A DNA stretch of 26,617 nucleotides from Methylophaga sp. (GCF_030651745.1 NZ_JAUSCC010000049.1:1-26617); one strand, 5' to 3'; shown: positions 15,337 to 23,320, counted from the stretch's first letter. The notes: generated by a model not told the origin, from the sequence alone. Made by a program: numbers and translations.

Positions 15337-16375
15337 TTCGTTTTGGAAAGTGGCATTAGTAGCTGGTGGCATTGTCGCCTGGTCATTGCCGGTCTGGAAC
15401 GTGGTGGTAAATCCATACCAGATCTTCAATTACGCATTTTCGATAGGTGATCGTTTTTCATCCTCGACAACCAATGAGCGGTTTTTGAAGGTTGAGTATT
15501 TGCTGAATGAGGCCAAACAAACTTCACCGAACTCACCCGAAGCGATCATTGGACAAATTAATGATGAATCGCCCAGAGACGGTGATTCAGGAAAAACACT
15601 GAACACCATGCATGATGCCTTTATCGTGGGATCGTCGGTCATGGGCTTGGTGGATCCTGCTTTGGTGAATCGCTATTTTCCAGACAGGCACTTTTACAAT
15701 CTGGCATTTTTAGCTGCCAAGCCCGATGAAATTCTGGCAACGTTGCGAGGATTGAAACGGGAGGGAGTGACGATTAAAACCGTAGTGTACGGGTTGGAAC
15801 CCATCGCCTTTACCGACATTAAATCCTATGGGCTGGCGTATCAGTTACACCCAGAAGCCGGAGACCAAAGTCGGCAACGTGTTATTTTTGATTACTTGTT
15901 TGCTTCAAGCCTTTCGGACGGATTTAGCCGGTTAGTAACCGCTATTAGCGGCAAGCCGTCCGTCAGGTACGACATCGAGGGAACGGGGCGATATTACCTG
16001 GAACGCTATGACCGGGAGATTGAGAAAGATCATGAGGCGTTTATGCGCAAACAGTTCCCTGTCAACGCCAAACCTGTTAAAGCGCCACCGTGGTTTGACA
16101 GTCGGTTTGAGGATTTTCGGAAACTGGCTCAGTGGTTCAAAGATGAAAGGATTGATGTCAAATTCTATTTGAATCCGCTGCATCCTTATGTTGCAGATGC
16201 CTATGGAGCTAAGCGGCTGGCTGAATTTAAGCAAAAGATTACCGAAATGAGCAGAGGTGGCGGTATCAGGGATTGCACTGACGTTTTAAGTGGAGATGAC
16301 ATTAACCGGCAATTTTATGATTACAAGCATTTTAGGCCGGAGGCGGCAGGTGTTGTAACAAAATGCGGGCTTTGA
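15308..16375 (+). CDS. SGNH-like (AlgJ/AlgX-like) partner of the MBOAT acyltransferase
   Basis: The product has 355 residues. The N-terminus has one hydrophobic anchor (about 11-32), so the rest should be periplasmic. FIVGSSVMGLVD at about 104-115 occupies the place of the SGNH Gly-Asp-Ser block with the nucleophile Ser, and FYDYKHFRPEAA near 335-346 supplies the Asp-x-x-His pair. This arrangement fits the extracytoplasmic acetyl-transfer partners of MBOAT proteins (AlgJ, AlgX, PatB type). ATG 15308 is chosen since it starts directly before the hydrophobic anchor and has AGGA upstream; a longer frame would run deep into the MBOAT gene. The acceptor polymer is unknown. No glycosyltransferase or polysaccharide operon lies beside it. 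Confidence 0.75.
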   Translation: MKALSIGSFDSFWKVALVAGGIVAWSLPVWNVVVNPYQIFNYAFSIGDRFSSSTTNERFLKVEYLLNEAKQTSPNSPEAIIGQINDESPRDGDSGKTLNTMHDAFIVGSSVMGLVDPALVNRYFPDRHFYNLAFLAAKPDEILATLRGLKREGVTIKTVVYGLEPIAFTDIKSYGLAYQLHPEAGDQSRQRVIFDYLFASSLSDGFSRLVTAISGKPSVRYDIEGTGRYYLERYDREIEKDHEAFMRKQFPVNAKPVKAPPWFDSRFEDFRKLAQWFKDERIDVKFYLNPLHPYVADAYGAKRLAEFKQKITEMSRGGGIRDCTDVLSGDDINRQFYDYKHFRPEAAGVVTKCGL

Positions 16376-16382
16376 TTCATAA

Positions 16383-16530
16383 ACTGAAGTTTCCCAGTTT
16401 TTAAACAAAGCCAATCACGCTGCCTATGCGGGATAGAGATTTAATGCAGGGTTTGCATAATTTATAGCAAACCCCACTTTAATTCGTTTTCCTATATACG
16501 TCACGAGCACAAAAACTGGGAAACTTCAGT
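16383..16530. mobile_element. 148-bp MITE-like element with 20-bp terminal inverted repeats
   Basis: ACTGAAGTTTCCCAGTTTTT at 16383-16402 and its exact complement at 16511-16530 form perfect 20-bp ends. TCATAA lies directly outside both ends (16377-16382 and 16531-16536), like a 6-bp target duplication. Inside, GGGTTTGC (16449-16456) and GCAAACCC (16467-16474) form an 8-bp hairpin. It contains no gene. It lies 8 bases after the stop of the SGNH-like gene, where it may also end transcripts from both sides. Confidence 0.7.
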
Positions 16531-16620
16531 TCATAAATACAGGCGGTTAAAATAGCTTCAGGTTTTCTATAATCAACCACTAATCCTTGTTTGTCTTTAT
16601 AACAAACTCCTCCATACCAA

Positions 16621-17913
16621 TCAATATGTCCCATTGCGGAATAATACCGCGTGTTGGGGTAAATTATAAAAGGCATAAGGATTAAGAAATTGATTGCCCA
16701 TAAACAGGCGTTTATCGATTTCCGATAGCGTGGCTTCGTCGCAAATTTGATCCCAATGATCCACGATGACTGCGATTTGATGTCGGATAATGTCGGCGGC
16801 TTCTGCAGCACTTAAGTTAAAGTGAACAGCCGCCTCAAGACAGGTTCGCAACTGACTATAGCGATTATTTTCAGTGATAAGCATGGCTTGTGTGGCTTCT
16901 TGCCCAGTCCGTCCTTGCGGGCAAATATCAAAAGCCGGCGTTAATTCAAATTGTCTTCCATCCCAAAATGCAGCATGGTTACGCGCGTGATCATCAGTAT
17001 TGCCAACCAGGATATTGAACGTTATCCGGCTATAGAGTTCTCGAAGCGTTTGACGTGGATGATAAAACTGACCTCGGATGAGTGCAGCTAAATCAGGATA
17101 ACTTGCATATTGTGGAAAATATTCGCTTAACGACAATAATGTCAATGCAGAGACCATTAGACGACGTGTCCAGGCGTTTTCCATAGTGTTATAAAGCCGA
17201 TCAAAGCGTTCTATGAGAAGAACATCTTTGCCTATGCTGTGAACCATACTGACATTTGCAACATTTAACCCTGCCAACTTAGCCAGACGCATTGCAATAA
17301 ACTCGGCTTTAACCACACTATAGCTGTCATTAGACGCAGAAAATTTTGCAATATATTTGCGGTTATTTTTTTGATCATCAATTAATACTTTGGGTCTGGC
17401 GCCGCCAATACTGGTTCCATGCTGAATAGCTTTGCAAAGTTCCAGAGGCAACGGTATACCGCGATCCACTAGATCAGCCGCTTCGGTCAACGCATCCAGT
17501 GAGGCAAAGCCGGTTTCTCGTGAAACATATTCGGATGCACTACATTGAAAATCAAGTCCGCCAATACGATCAGAACCTGATTCCAGCATGAACGTTAATT
17601 CATTAAGCGCCATGGTATTAGCTTCCTTGCCCGCTTTCCCCGTCAGCTTATTGATGATCACCCTACGTCCCCAGGCATCAGGCGCACCATCACGCAAACA
17701 GGAAGCCATCTCGAATACCGGAACTTGGGTACCTTGAACCAAGGGAAGTTCCGGCTCAAATATCGGAATGGCATTTTCCCGTTTAAGGTAGCTCTTACCA
17801 TAAGTAAAAACATACTTAAGAGATTGTGCGGTAATAACACCGGCCACCACCGGATCTGTAGCCCCCGGTAACCAAATCCAGACATAAGCGCGATCATTAG
17901 AAATTGTCATCAA
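16621..17913 (-). CDS. hipA: HipA-family Ser/Thr kinase toxin
   Basis: HipA kinases of type II systems phosphorylate a host target (glutamyl-tRNA synthetase for E. coli HipA), halting translation and causing dormancy. This one has 430 residues, full length. The N-terminal subdomain carries SCLRDGAPDAWGRRV (about 71-85). The Gly-rich loop is GTSIGGARPK (166-175), the ATP-binding Lys is in YIAKF (about 190), then LLIERFDR (232-239), the catalytic loop GNTDDHARNH (304-313) and the metal-binding FDI (328-330). The start overlaps the end of the HTH gene by 17 bp. A second Met lies one codon in. It is transcribed against the acylation cassette, with the MITE-like element between them. Confidence 0.9.
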   Translation of the reverse strand: MMTISNDRAYVWIWLPGATDPVVAGVITAQSLKYVFTYGKSYLKRENAIPIFEPELPLVQGTQVPVFEMASCLRDGAPDAWGRRVIINKLTGKAGKEANTMALNELTFMLESGSDRIGGLDFQCSASEYVSRETGFASLDALTEAADLVDRGIPLPLELCKAIQHGTSIGGARPKVLIDDQKNNRKYIAKFSASNDSYSVVKAEFIAMRLAKLAGLNVANVSMVHSIGKDVLLIERFDRLYNTMENAWTRRLMVSALTLLSLSEYFPQYASYPDLAALIRGQFYHPRQTLRELYSRITFNILVGNTDDHARNHAAFWDGRQFELTPAFDICPQGRTGQEATQAMLITENNRYSQLRTCLEAAVHFNLSAAEAADIIRHQIAVIVDHWDQICDEATLSEIDKRLFMGNQFLNPYAFYNLPQHAVLFRNGTY

Positions 17914-18235
17914 CGATCACTTTAGACTTACGAACTCTGGACGGTAATAATGCGGCTTTCTCGGCAACGGTATGATAAAAACTGGCTGGGCTAGCGCTCT
18001 CCGGTTGCCAGAGCGGTACACCTGTCAAAACGGCTGCCTCCAGAACCGTGCCAATGGCAATGCCAGGATCACCTTTGAGAAGATGTTGAACAGTATGGCG
18101 TGAAACACCTAAACGCTCGGCCAGTTCGTTTTGTGTCCACTGTTGATTTTTGCGGCCAATATCAATCATAAGCGCTAATGTTGTTAGCACTTCTTTGGTA
18201 TTGCGTGTTAAACGAACATTTTTTTGATTTCTCAT
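17897..18235 (-). CDS. hipB: HipB-like Xre antitoxin and repressor
   Basis: The product has 112 residues. It has a helix-turn-helix at about 24-62 (QNELAERLGVSRHTVQHLLK) and a basic C-terminus (SRVRKSKVIVDD). It should bind HipA and repress the pair. ATG 18235 is preferred over one at 18253: the -10 box at 18276-18271 places the transcript start at about 18264, which would leave a leader too short for the upstream ATG. Neither start has a clear ribosome site. A helix-turn-helix antitoxin directly before a HipA kinase is the usual order. Confidence 0.85.
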   Translation of the reverse strand: MRNQKNVRLTRNTKEVLTTLALMIDIGRKNQQWTQNELAERLGVSRHTVQHLLKGDPGIAIGTVLEAAVLTGVPLWQPESASPASFYHTVAEKAALLPSRVRKSKVIVDDNF

Positions 18236-18250
18236 GTTTAAAATAACAAC

Positions 18251-18276
18251 CATTAAATGATTTAATGTTCATTATA
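18251..18276 (-). promoter_or_regulatory. hipBA promoter and operator
   Basis: On the minus strand TATAAT (18276-18271) is a perfect -10 box, with a weak TTTAAA 17 bases further upstream. Just after it lies a perfect palindrome, CATTAAA (18251-18257) / TTTAATG (18261-18267), centred near the expected transcription start. Binding of HipB there would block the promoter. Confidence 0.65.
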
Positions 18277-18364
18277 ACAGACATTATGCTCTATTTAAAA
18301 ATGAAGATTGCGCGGGGGCAACAACTTAGCCAGCGACCAATCAGGTTGTTGTTTGAATCATTTT

Positions 18365-18478
18365 TCATGACCTTTCTTTTGAGGGAGCTTTACCTCCGGC
18401 ATACTTCCGAATCGTATCTCGGCTCACGCCGGTAATTTTAGATTTTAGATATTTTGTGCTGTGAAAGCTTGGTTTAAT
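18365..18478 (-). pseudogene. Helix-turn-helix gene fragment (resolvase or IstA-like HTH)
   Basis: A start-less frame of 37 codons on the minus strand encodes KSKITGVSRDTIRKYAGGKA and stops soon after. ITGVSRDTIRKY is a typical recognition-helix pattern of resolvase/invertase and IS21 IstA helix-turn-helix domains. An upstream in-frame stop and absence of any start suggest a remnant. The identity is uncertain given the short length. Confidence 0.4.
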
Positions 18479-18561
18479 GGACTATCGCGCGATTTTTTAC
18501 TTACTGATGCCGACTCTGTAGCTTCTGGCCAAATAATCCCGGCAGGGGTTGCTGTTTGATC

Positions 18562-18621
18562 AAAAGAGGCCGCTTTTGCGCGTCTTTCACCCCGACGTAG
18601 AGAAAATCACCACTCTAAAAT
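18562..18621 (+). promoter_or_regulatory. Recurring island element and candidate promoter of the conjugation operon
   Basis: AAAAGAGGCCGCTTTTGCG, then CGTCTTTCACCCCGACG (18581-18597). CCGACG (18592-18597) and TAAAAT (18616-18621) are 18 bases apart and could be -35 and -10 boxes. The G of GTCTTTCACC at 18582 is 72 bases before the HerA-like start codon. The motif GCGTCTTTCACC is identical to the copy before the MBOAT gene. Confidence 0.5.
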
Positions 18622-18653
18622 AGCGACTTTATTATTTAAACTGTTTAGAAAAA

Positions 18654-19997
18654 ATGAAGTTCGAACTGGGTCAAGACGACTATCTTTTATCAAAAAATCA
18701 AACATCGTCTGTCTATTGCGACTTTGATGCTCTAGTCAACGCTCACATGCTCATTATGGGGAAAACGGGCATGGGGAAAACCACTTTTCTGAGACGAGTG
18801 ATACAGCAAATGCATCGTTTCTCGCCGGCACCACGCATTCATATCATGGATGTGCATGGTGATATAGAGCTTAAAGGCGCTTCATCCGTTCGATTTTCAG
18901 AGTCCACTGAATACGGCTTAAATCCATTTGTTGTCAGCCCCGATCCTCATTTTGGCGGCGTCAGGAAACGCGTCCAGGATTTCATTGCAACCATCAACGG
19001 CTGTCGGCCAATAGGTTCAAGGCAAGAGACCATTATGCGCCACCTGATTACCGATCTGTACGCAGCCAATGGATTCTTTAGCAATGACCATAAATCATGG
19101 GTCATAAATGACGGCTTTACGAGGAAGTATCCAAAAAAACACCCTACCATGGATGATGCCTGTCGGTATGCCTACGCGAAACTTAAGCAAGTGATCATTG
19201 GCGGCGATACAAAATCCGGTCGTGCGTTAGAAGAACTTAACAAAGTCACCACCAAAATTTATCGTATTTCCAAACAGCAAAGCATCCCTGGAGCGACACT
19301 TGATCACGATCTTATGGAAAAAGCCATGACACATCGAAGCGATGCCAAAAAATACTTCATGGAATACATTGAAAACCTTGAAACCGGCAAAGAGCTGGAA
19401 GACTTCGTTAAGTATGAATCCAAAGAAGTATTGAAATCGGTAGTCGAGCGCTTCGACAACCTGAAAGCGAGCGGCATCTTTAAAAACCAGCCGCCACCGT
19501 TTGATCCCAATAAGCCCGTTTGGCGTTATGACATCACCGCGTTGCGTGAAGATGAAAAACGTATGTTTGTCGAATTCAGGTTGCAAGAACTATTCTCTGC
19601 TGCACTGGAAAAAGGTCCAGTTCGTCGTCAAGAGGAAGGCTTGTTGCGCGACATCATGATCATTGACGAGGCTCACCTGTTCTTTAGGGACGACCAGAAC
19701 AACATCCTCAATACCATCGCCAAGGAGGGTCGCAAGTTTGGTTTAGGGTTAGTTTGCGCCAGTCAATCACCTACCCATTTTTCAGAAGATTTTTTCTCAA
19801 ACGTCGCCACCAAAATTGTCCTGGGCGTTGATCAGATGTACTGGGACAACCTGGTGCGCAAAATGAAAATTGAATCGAAATTACTGCAATACATCAAGCC
19901 CTTTCATGTCATCGGTGTACAGATGAGCAACAAAGGAGAGACCAGATCACGCTTTACAATGGTTAGAGTGTCGGATTCTCGTGTCACACCAGCATAA
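18654..19997 (+). CDS. HerA/DUF87-like ATPase of the conjugation module
   Basis: The product has 447 residues, an FtsK/HerA-superfamily ATPase. Walker A is GKTGMGKTT (36-44), followed by HIMDVHGDIE, a HerA-type motif. Walker B is IMIIDEAHLFF (about 336-346), followed by the sensor region GLGLVCASQSPTHFS (about 363-377). The middle is a large helical insertion (about 110-300). No membrane segment is seen, so it is a soluble motor. Nothing resembling NurA, SIR2 or another nuclease partner lies next to it. It starts the rightward run towards TraI and TraD, so a role in DNA processing or secretion for conjugation is inferred. The ribosome site is poor. Confidence 0.85.
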   Translation: MKFELGQDDYLLSKNQTSSVYCDFDALVNAHMLIMGKTGMGKTTFLRRVIQQMHRFSPAPRIHIMDVHGDIELKGASSVRFSESTEYGLNPFVVSPDPHFGGVRKRVQDFIATINGCRPIGSRQETIMRHLITDLYAANGFFSNDHKSWVINDGFTRKYPKKHPTMDDACRYAYAKLKQVIIGGDTKSGRALEELNKVTTKIYRISKQQSIPGATLDHDLMEKAMTHRSDAKKYFMEYIENLETGKELEDFVKYESKEVLKSVVERFDNLKASGIFKNQPPPFDPNKPVWRYDITALREDEKRMFVEFRLQELFSAALEKGPVRRQEEGLLRDIMIIDEAHLFFRDDQNNILNTIAKEGRKFGLGLVCASQSPTHFSEDFFSNVATKIVLGVDQMYWDNLVRKMKIESKLLQYIKPFHVIGVQMSNKGETRSRFTMVRVSDSRVTPA

Positions 19998-20031
19998 AAA
20001 AATATCTTTTTAGTTAAACAGGGATTTAAGC

Positions 20032-20225
20032 ATGTCGACAAATGAACAGTCCTTAACGGTTAACTTAACCGATCAAGAAGCCTGGGGTTTGACGCACAAC
20101 TAAAGCGGATTGAGTTTTCGGAATTCCGAAATCATGCAGCCGATGAAGACGAGGCTTACCGCATGTTGCGTGTTGCAGAAAAAGTCCGATCCAGTCTGGC
20201 CGAGATAGGGTATCAGCCACGATGA
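20032..20225 (+). pseudogene. DUF7706-like small gene broken by a frameshift
   Basis: From ATG 20032 (AGGGA 9 bases upstream) the frame reads MSTNEQSLTVNLTDQEAWGL and stops at 20101-20103. A second frame continues from 20100 as LKRIEFSEFRNHAADEDEAY and further to TGA 20223-20225. Together they match the plan of DUF7706-type proteins of conjugative elements (strand, then QAWxLAQFLKR, then DDEAY, then a C-terminal helix ending in Gly-Tyr-x-Pro-Arg). A single missing base near 20097-20099 accounts for the break. It may be a true mutation, a sequencing error or, less likely, a programmed shift. Confidence 0.6.
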
Positions 20226-20338
20226 AGGATCAAAAAGAACCAACAAAAACGATGATTACTTTGCTCTGTCCAGCAAAAAAATCAGACTCTACAAAGCAAA
20301 AGGCGGTTTCCATTTATGACAACAGACAACCCCATTAA
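20222..20338 (+). CDS. Possible 38-residue protein
   Basis: ATG 20222 overlaps the stop of the broken DUF7706-like gene (ATGA), and its end overlaps the next gene by 23 bp. The predicted peptide is Lys-rich (MKDQKEPTKTMITLLCPAKK then SDSTKQKAV). The end-to-end overlap suits operon-coupled translation, but there is no family to support it and it may not be made. Confidence 0.3.
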   Translation: MKDQKEPTKTMITLLCPAKKSDSTKQKAVSIYDNRQPH

Positions 20339-20993
20339 CTTACGACTCAAATCCTTTGCCCGTTTCGATGACGCCATGATTATGTGCGATCTTCTGAATA
20401 AAGAGACCGGTGATGAATACACGGTTGTGTCAGACAATCACCTGGGCTTCACGGCAAGACGGTGCCAGGAAAACAGGCAGAAGCAACAACAAAATCCCGT
20501 CGAAACCTACGATCATAATAATAGCGCTTATCGCCAGGCATTCAGAGGCTTTATTCCGCATTATTCGGAAATTACGATCGGGATATTACTGATTGCCAAT
20601 CCTTACGCTGTTTTGGGCTGGATCTTTGCCTTGCTGAACATCCAGACCATACCTGAATGGGGCGAAGGTTTCAGATTAGGTGGTTTTTTACTGTTGCTAT
20701 ACGGTCTTCGCTTCATCTACAGCTACTACGCAATAAAGCTCTGGTTTGATGGTGATGGTGTAGTCCTGAAAAAAGGCATCATCGCTCAAGACCAGATTCA
20801 AATCCGCTTTGGCGACATTAAAACCATTGGTGTTCACCAAAGCATTATAAATAGGTTGCTGGGTATCGGCACGTTGCATCTCGATTCAGCAGGAACTAAC
20901 GGAACAGTGGATATTGTATTTAATAACCTGATTGATCCGGTTTACATGCGCCGCCGAATTCAGCATTTAATCGACCAGTCTGCGAAACGTTGA
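20316..20993 (+). CDS. Membrane protein with bacterial PH domain (bPH_2/YdbT-like)
   Basis: The product has 225 residues. A hydrophilic N-terminal part (1-85) is followed by two membrane segments (about 87-107 and 120-140). A C-terminal bacterial PH-like domain (about 142-220) has the typical start FDGDGVVLKKGIIAQDQIQI and RFGDIKTIGVHQSIINRLLG, then a short strand-rich part, GTLHLDSAG. It is expected in the inner membrane with the PH domain inside. It lies directly before the relaxase gene (TTGA overlap), so it belongs to the transfer operon. Its function is unknown; docking of the relaxosome at the membrane is speculation. Confidence 0.78.
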   Translation: MTTDNPINLRLKSFARFDDAMIMCDLLNKETGDEYTVVSDNHLGFTARRCQENRQKQQQNPVETYDHNNSAYRQAFRGFIPHYSEITIGILLIANPYAVLGWIFALLNIQTIPEWGEGFRLGGFLLLLYGLRFIYSYYAIKLWFDGDGVVLKKGIIAQDQIQIRFGDIKTIGVHQSIINRLLGIGTLHLDSAGTNGTVDIVFNNLIDPVYMRRRIQHLIDQSAKR

Positions 20994-20998
20994 CCCGT

Positions 20999-23320
20999 AT
21001 GATCAAAAAAATCGCCTCCATGCTGTCCTTCGGCAAAAAAGGGCAAGGTAAGATCGCTCTTAAAAAAAATGATACCAACACACAAAATCAAGTGATGGTC
21101 GATGAATATGTCTATCGATACCCACCCTTTCCCAAGGGAATACCGACGGCACCCATCGAAACGCTCATTAACAGCAATCAGGAGATGATTCAGCAGATTA
21201 TCCTGGCCCGAGGCTTGGCTGGTAATCATAATGCAAAGAAAGCCGAGATAACAATATTGGAACCTATTCGTCATCTTGCCGAGATAGTTCATCTATTGCC
21301 GGCATCCGAAAAAAACCATTTCCGGACACCGGGCGGGCTTTTTCGGTTTAGTCTGGAAAGCGCATTGTTCGGTATTCGCTATGCAGAACGTCGTATTTTG
21401 ACGCGCGTGACCCCGGAAATACGCAAGGAAAATGAAGCATTATGGACACACGCCGCCTTTCTGACAGGTTTGTTTAGCGAGTCCATCCTGGTAATTTCGC
21501 GGATATCTGTGTATTCCGAAGAGGGCGGGATTGAGTGGCATCCAGGTATGGAATCGATTTTTCAGTGGATGCAGCGGAATAAGCTAAAAAGCTATCACAT
21601 TCGATGGAGCGAAAAAGAAGATCGATCGATGATTTACGCATTGGCCGGCAAAGCCATTAAAACAGAACAGGCGGAAATTCTGGCGCAAGGTGAAAAAGCC
21701 ATCTACAAAACACTGCTGTCGGCATTGCACGATCAAGAAGATCTGAACAACTCGCTCGTTAAGATTAACCGGTCAGTGAAATACAAACTCATAGAACGTG
21801 ACGAAGCGGGTGATCCATCGCGTTACGGTAAACCATTAGCAGGGATGCACCTTGATCCATGGCTGATTGACGCTATGCGACATCTGGTAGAGAAAAAGCG
21901 CTGGGTCGTCAACGAAGAAAATGGCCGATGTTGGCATGGTAAAGACGGGGTCTATCTGGTTTGGCCGCTAGCCGCCAGCGATATGCAGCGCGAGTTGAAA
22001 GAGTCAGAAAGCCCGTTTGTACCTAACACAAAAGAAATTTTGGCAGAACTCATGCAGGAAGCCGGAATTATCGAAAGCATAGGCATTGGTGGAGGCTATT
22101 TATTCGATATTGCAATTCCTCAATCCGATAGCCCGGAAATGAAATATGTGACAGCCATTCGCTTGGTGCGACACGAAATTTTGTTTGAAAAGGTTGCATA
22201 CAGCCCACTGGATAAAAACTTGCAAATCCATTTTGAAGAAGAGGAGGAGGAACCGAATCAGGAGACCCAAAAGGCGGCGGTCAATAAAGAACCTGATACA
22301 AACTCCGAAAAGAGCATGGAATACAGTGATGATGCAGCTCCATCAGTATCAGAAAAACCGGCATCGGTACCAAGGAAAGAAACCGACAGGGATATCCTGT
22401 TTGGAAAACCAGACAAATTTAGCGACTCTGGGCAGGACGAAATTAAAGAATTATTGACATCAACGGAAACCGAAGAGATTGAAATAAATATTCTGTTCGG
22501 AAAACAGGCGAAGCCGGTAAAAACCAATCAATACGACGATGATTACGCATCAGACTACCACAATAAACAGACCGCTTACGCAAGTTCATCTGAAGTGGTC
22601 AACAATGCCAAAAATAAAAATCTATCTGAACTTCTCTCAACCGATCAGGAGTCGCCAGAAGTCCTAAGAAATTTAGATTCTAAAAAAACGGATAATCCGA
22701 AACCGGCTGAAAGCGCTTCAGAACTCTTGACGAGCGCTCGGAAGCCGCAGACAGTCTTTGAAGAACTGGATAATACAAAAAAATCAAGTCCAAAGACTGC
22801 CCCAAAGCCCTCAGAAGCTTTCAAGACTGCTGAGAAGCCAAGTAAAGTTAATTCGCCCCGTGAAACCCTACTCGAAGTCGATGAGAAACACAGTAATGCG
22901 ACATCGGTTTTACTGAGTGAATTGACAGGAACATCAAAACCCCAAAAGAAAGACAAAATCAAGTCAACTGCAGGCACCACAAAAGCAGACAGTAATTCAG
23001 ACATTTCAAAACTGTTTGGTAACACGAACACACAGAAAGAACAGCCCAACCATGACGACTTGAAATCGCGTAGCGGCATGGTGTTGAACAGGCTTAAAAA
23101 ACTCCCGATTGAATTTTTGGAATTGAGACCCGGTGGAATTACCAAGATCATCGCTAAAGGGCTGAGGAATACTAATCTGAATCTGAGAGATTGTGTGTCC
23201 GTGTTGAAAGCAGCCGATCTATTGGTCTTGGTGGATGGCCTTGAAACGGGTATGGATTCTTTAGGCGAAAAGCAATCGCAATATTTTCTGGTAAAGGCTG
23301 ATTTGTTGGATGGCGAATAA
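20999..23320 (+). CDS. traI: TraI-type relaxase (MobH/TraI_2 family)
   Basis: Relaxases of this family nick oriT and lead the strand through the coupling protein. This one has 773 residues. An N-terminal TraI_2-like domain (about 35-280) includes FRTPGGLFRFSLESALFGIR (108-127). A TraI_2_C-like winged-helix region (about 285-360) reads HLDPWLIDAMRHLVEKKRW and NGRCWHGKDGVYLVWPLA. A long acidic, low-complexity linker (about 410-690) carries repeated short motifs, and a small C-terminal domain ends the protein. In typical MobH proteins the HD-like site has His in PGGLxxH and HD in a later helix; here these positions read Phe (GGLFRF) and Ser-Glu (GLFSES). The ATG at 20999 is used; a TTG three codons earlier overlaps the preceding stop and may be the true start. 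The traD gene overlaps its end by 11 bp. Confidence 0.82.
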   Translation: MIKKIASMLSFGKKGQGKIALKKNDTNTQNQVMVDEYVYRYPPFPKGIPTAPIETLINSNQEMIQQIILARGLAGNHNAKKAEITILEPIRHLAEIVHLLPASEKNHFRTPGGLFRFSLESALFGIRYAERRILTRVTPEIRKENEALWTHAAFLTGLFSESILVISRISVYSEEGGIEWHPGMESIFQWMQRNKLKSYHIRWSEKEDRSMIYALAGKAIKTEQAEILAQGEKAIYKTLLSALHDQEDLNNSLVKINRSVKYKLIERDEAGDPSRYGKPLAGMHLDPWLIDAMRHLVEKKRWVVNEENGRCWHGKDGVYLVWPLAASDMQRELKESESPFVPNTKEILAELMQEAGIIESIGIGGGYLFDIAIPQSDSPEMKYVTAIRLVRHEILFEKVAYSPLDKNLQIHFEEEEEEPNQETQKAAVNKEPDTNSEKSMEYSDDAAPSVSEKPASVPRKETDRDILFGKPDKFSDSGQDEIKELLTSTETEEIEINILFGKQAKPVKTNQYDDDYASDYHNKQTAYASSSEVVNNAKNKNLSELLSTDQESPEVLRNLDSKKTDNPKPAESASELLTSARKPQTVFEELDNTKKSSPKTAPKPSEAFKTAEKPSKVNSPRETLLEVDEKHSNATSVLLSELTGTSKPQKKDKIKSTAGTTKADSNSDISKLFGNTNTQKEQPNHDDLKSRSGMVLNRLKKLPIEFLELRPGGITKIIAKGLRNTNLNLRDCVSVLKAADLLVLVDGLETGMDSLGEKQSQYFLVKADLLDGE

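Larger units (their letters stand above)
18254..18653. other. Intergenic region between hipB and the HerA gene
   Basis: These 400 bases hold no intact gene. From left to right they contain the hipBA control site, a helix-turn-helix gene fragment on the minus strand, a plus-strand open stretch (about 18449-18559, no start codon) and the recurring island element followed by the start of the conjugation operon. Confidence 0.55.

Noticed and set aside
16479..16811. Minus-strand open frame of 110 codons
   Set aside because: It starts inside hipA in another frame and ends within the MITE-like element.
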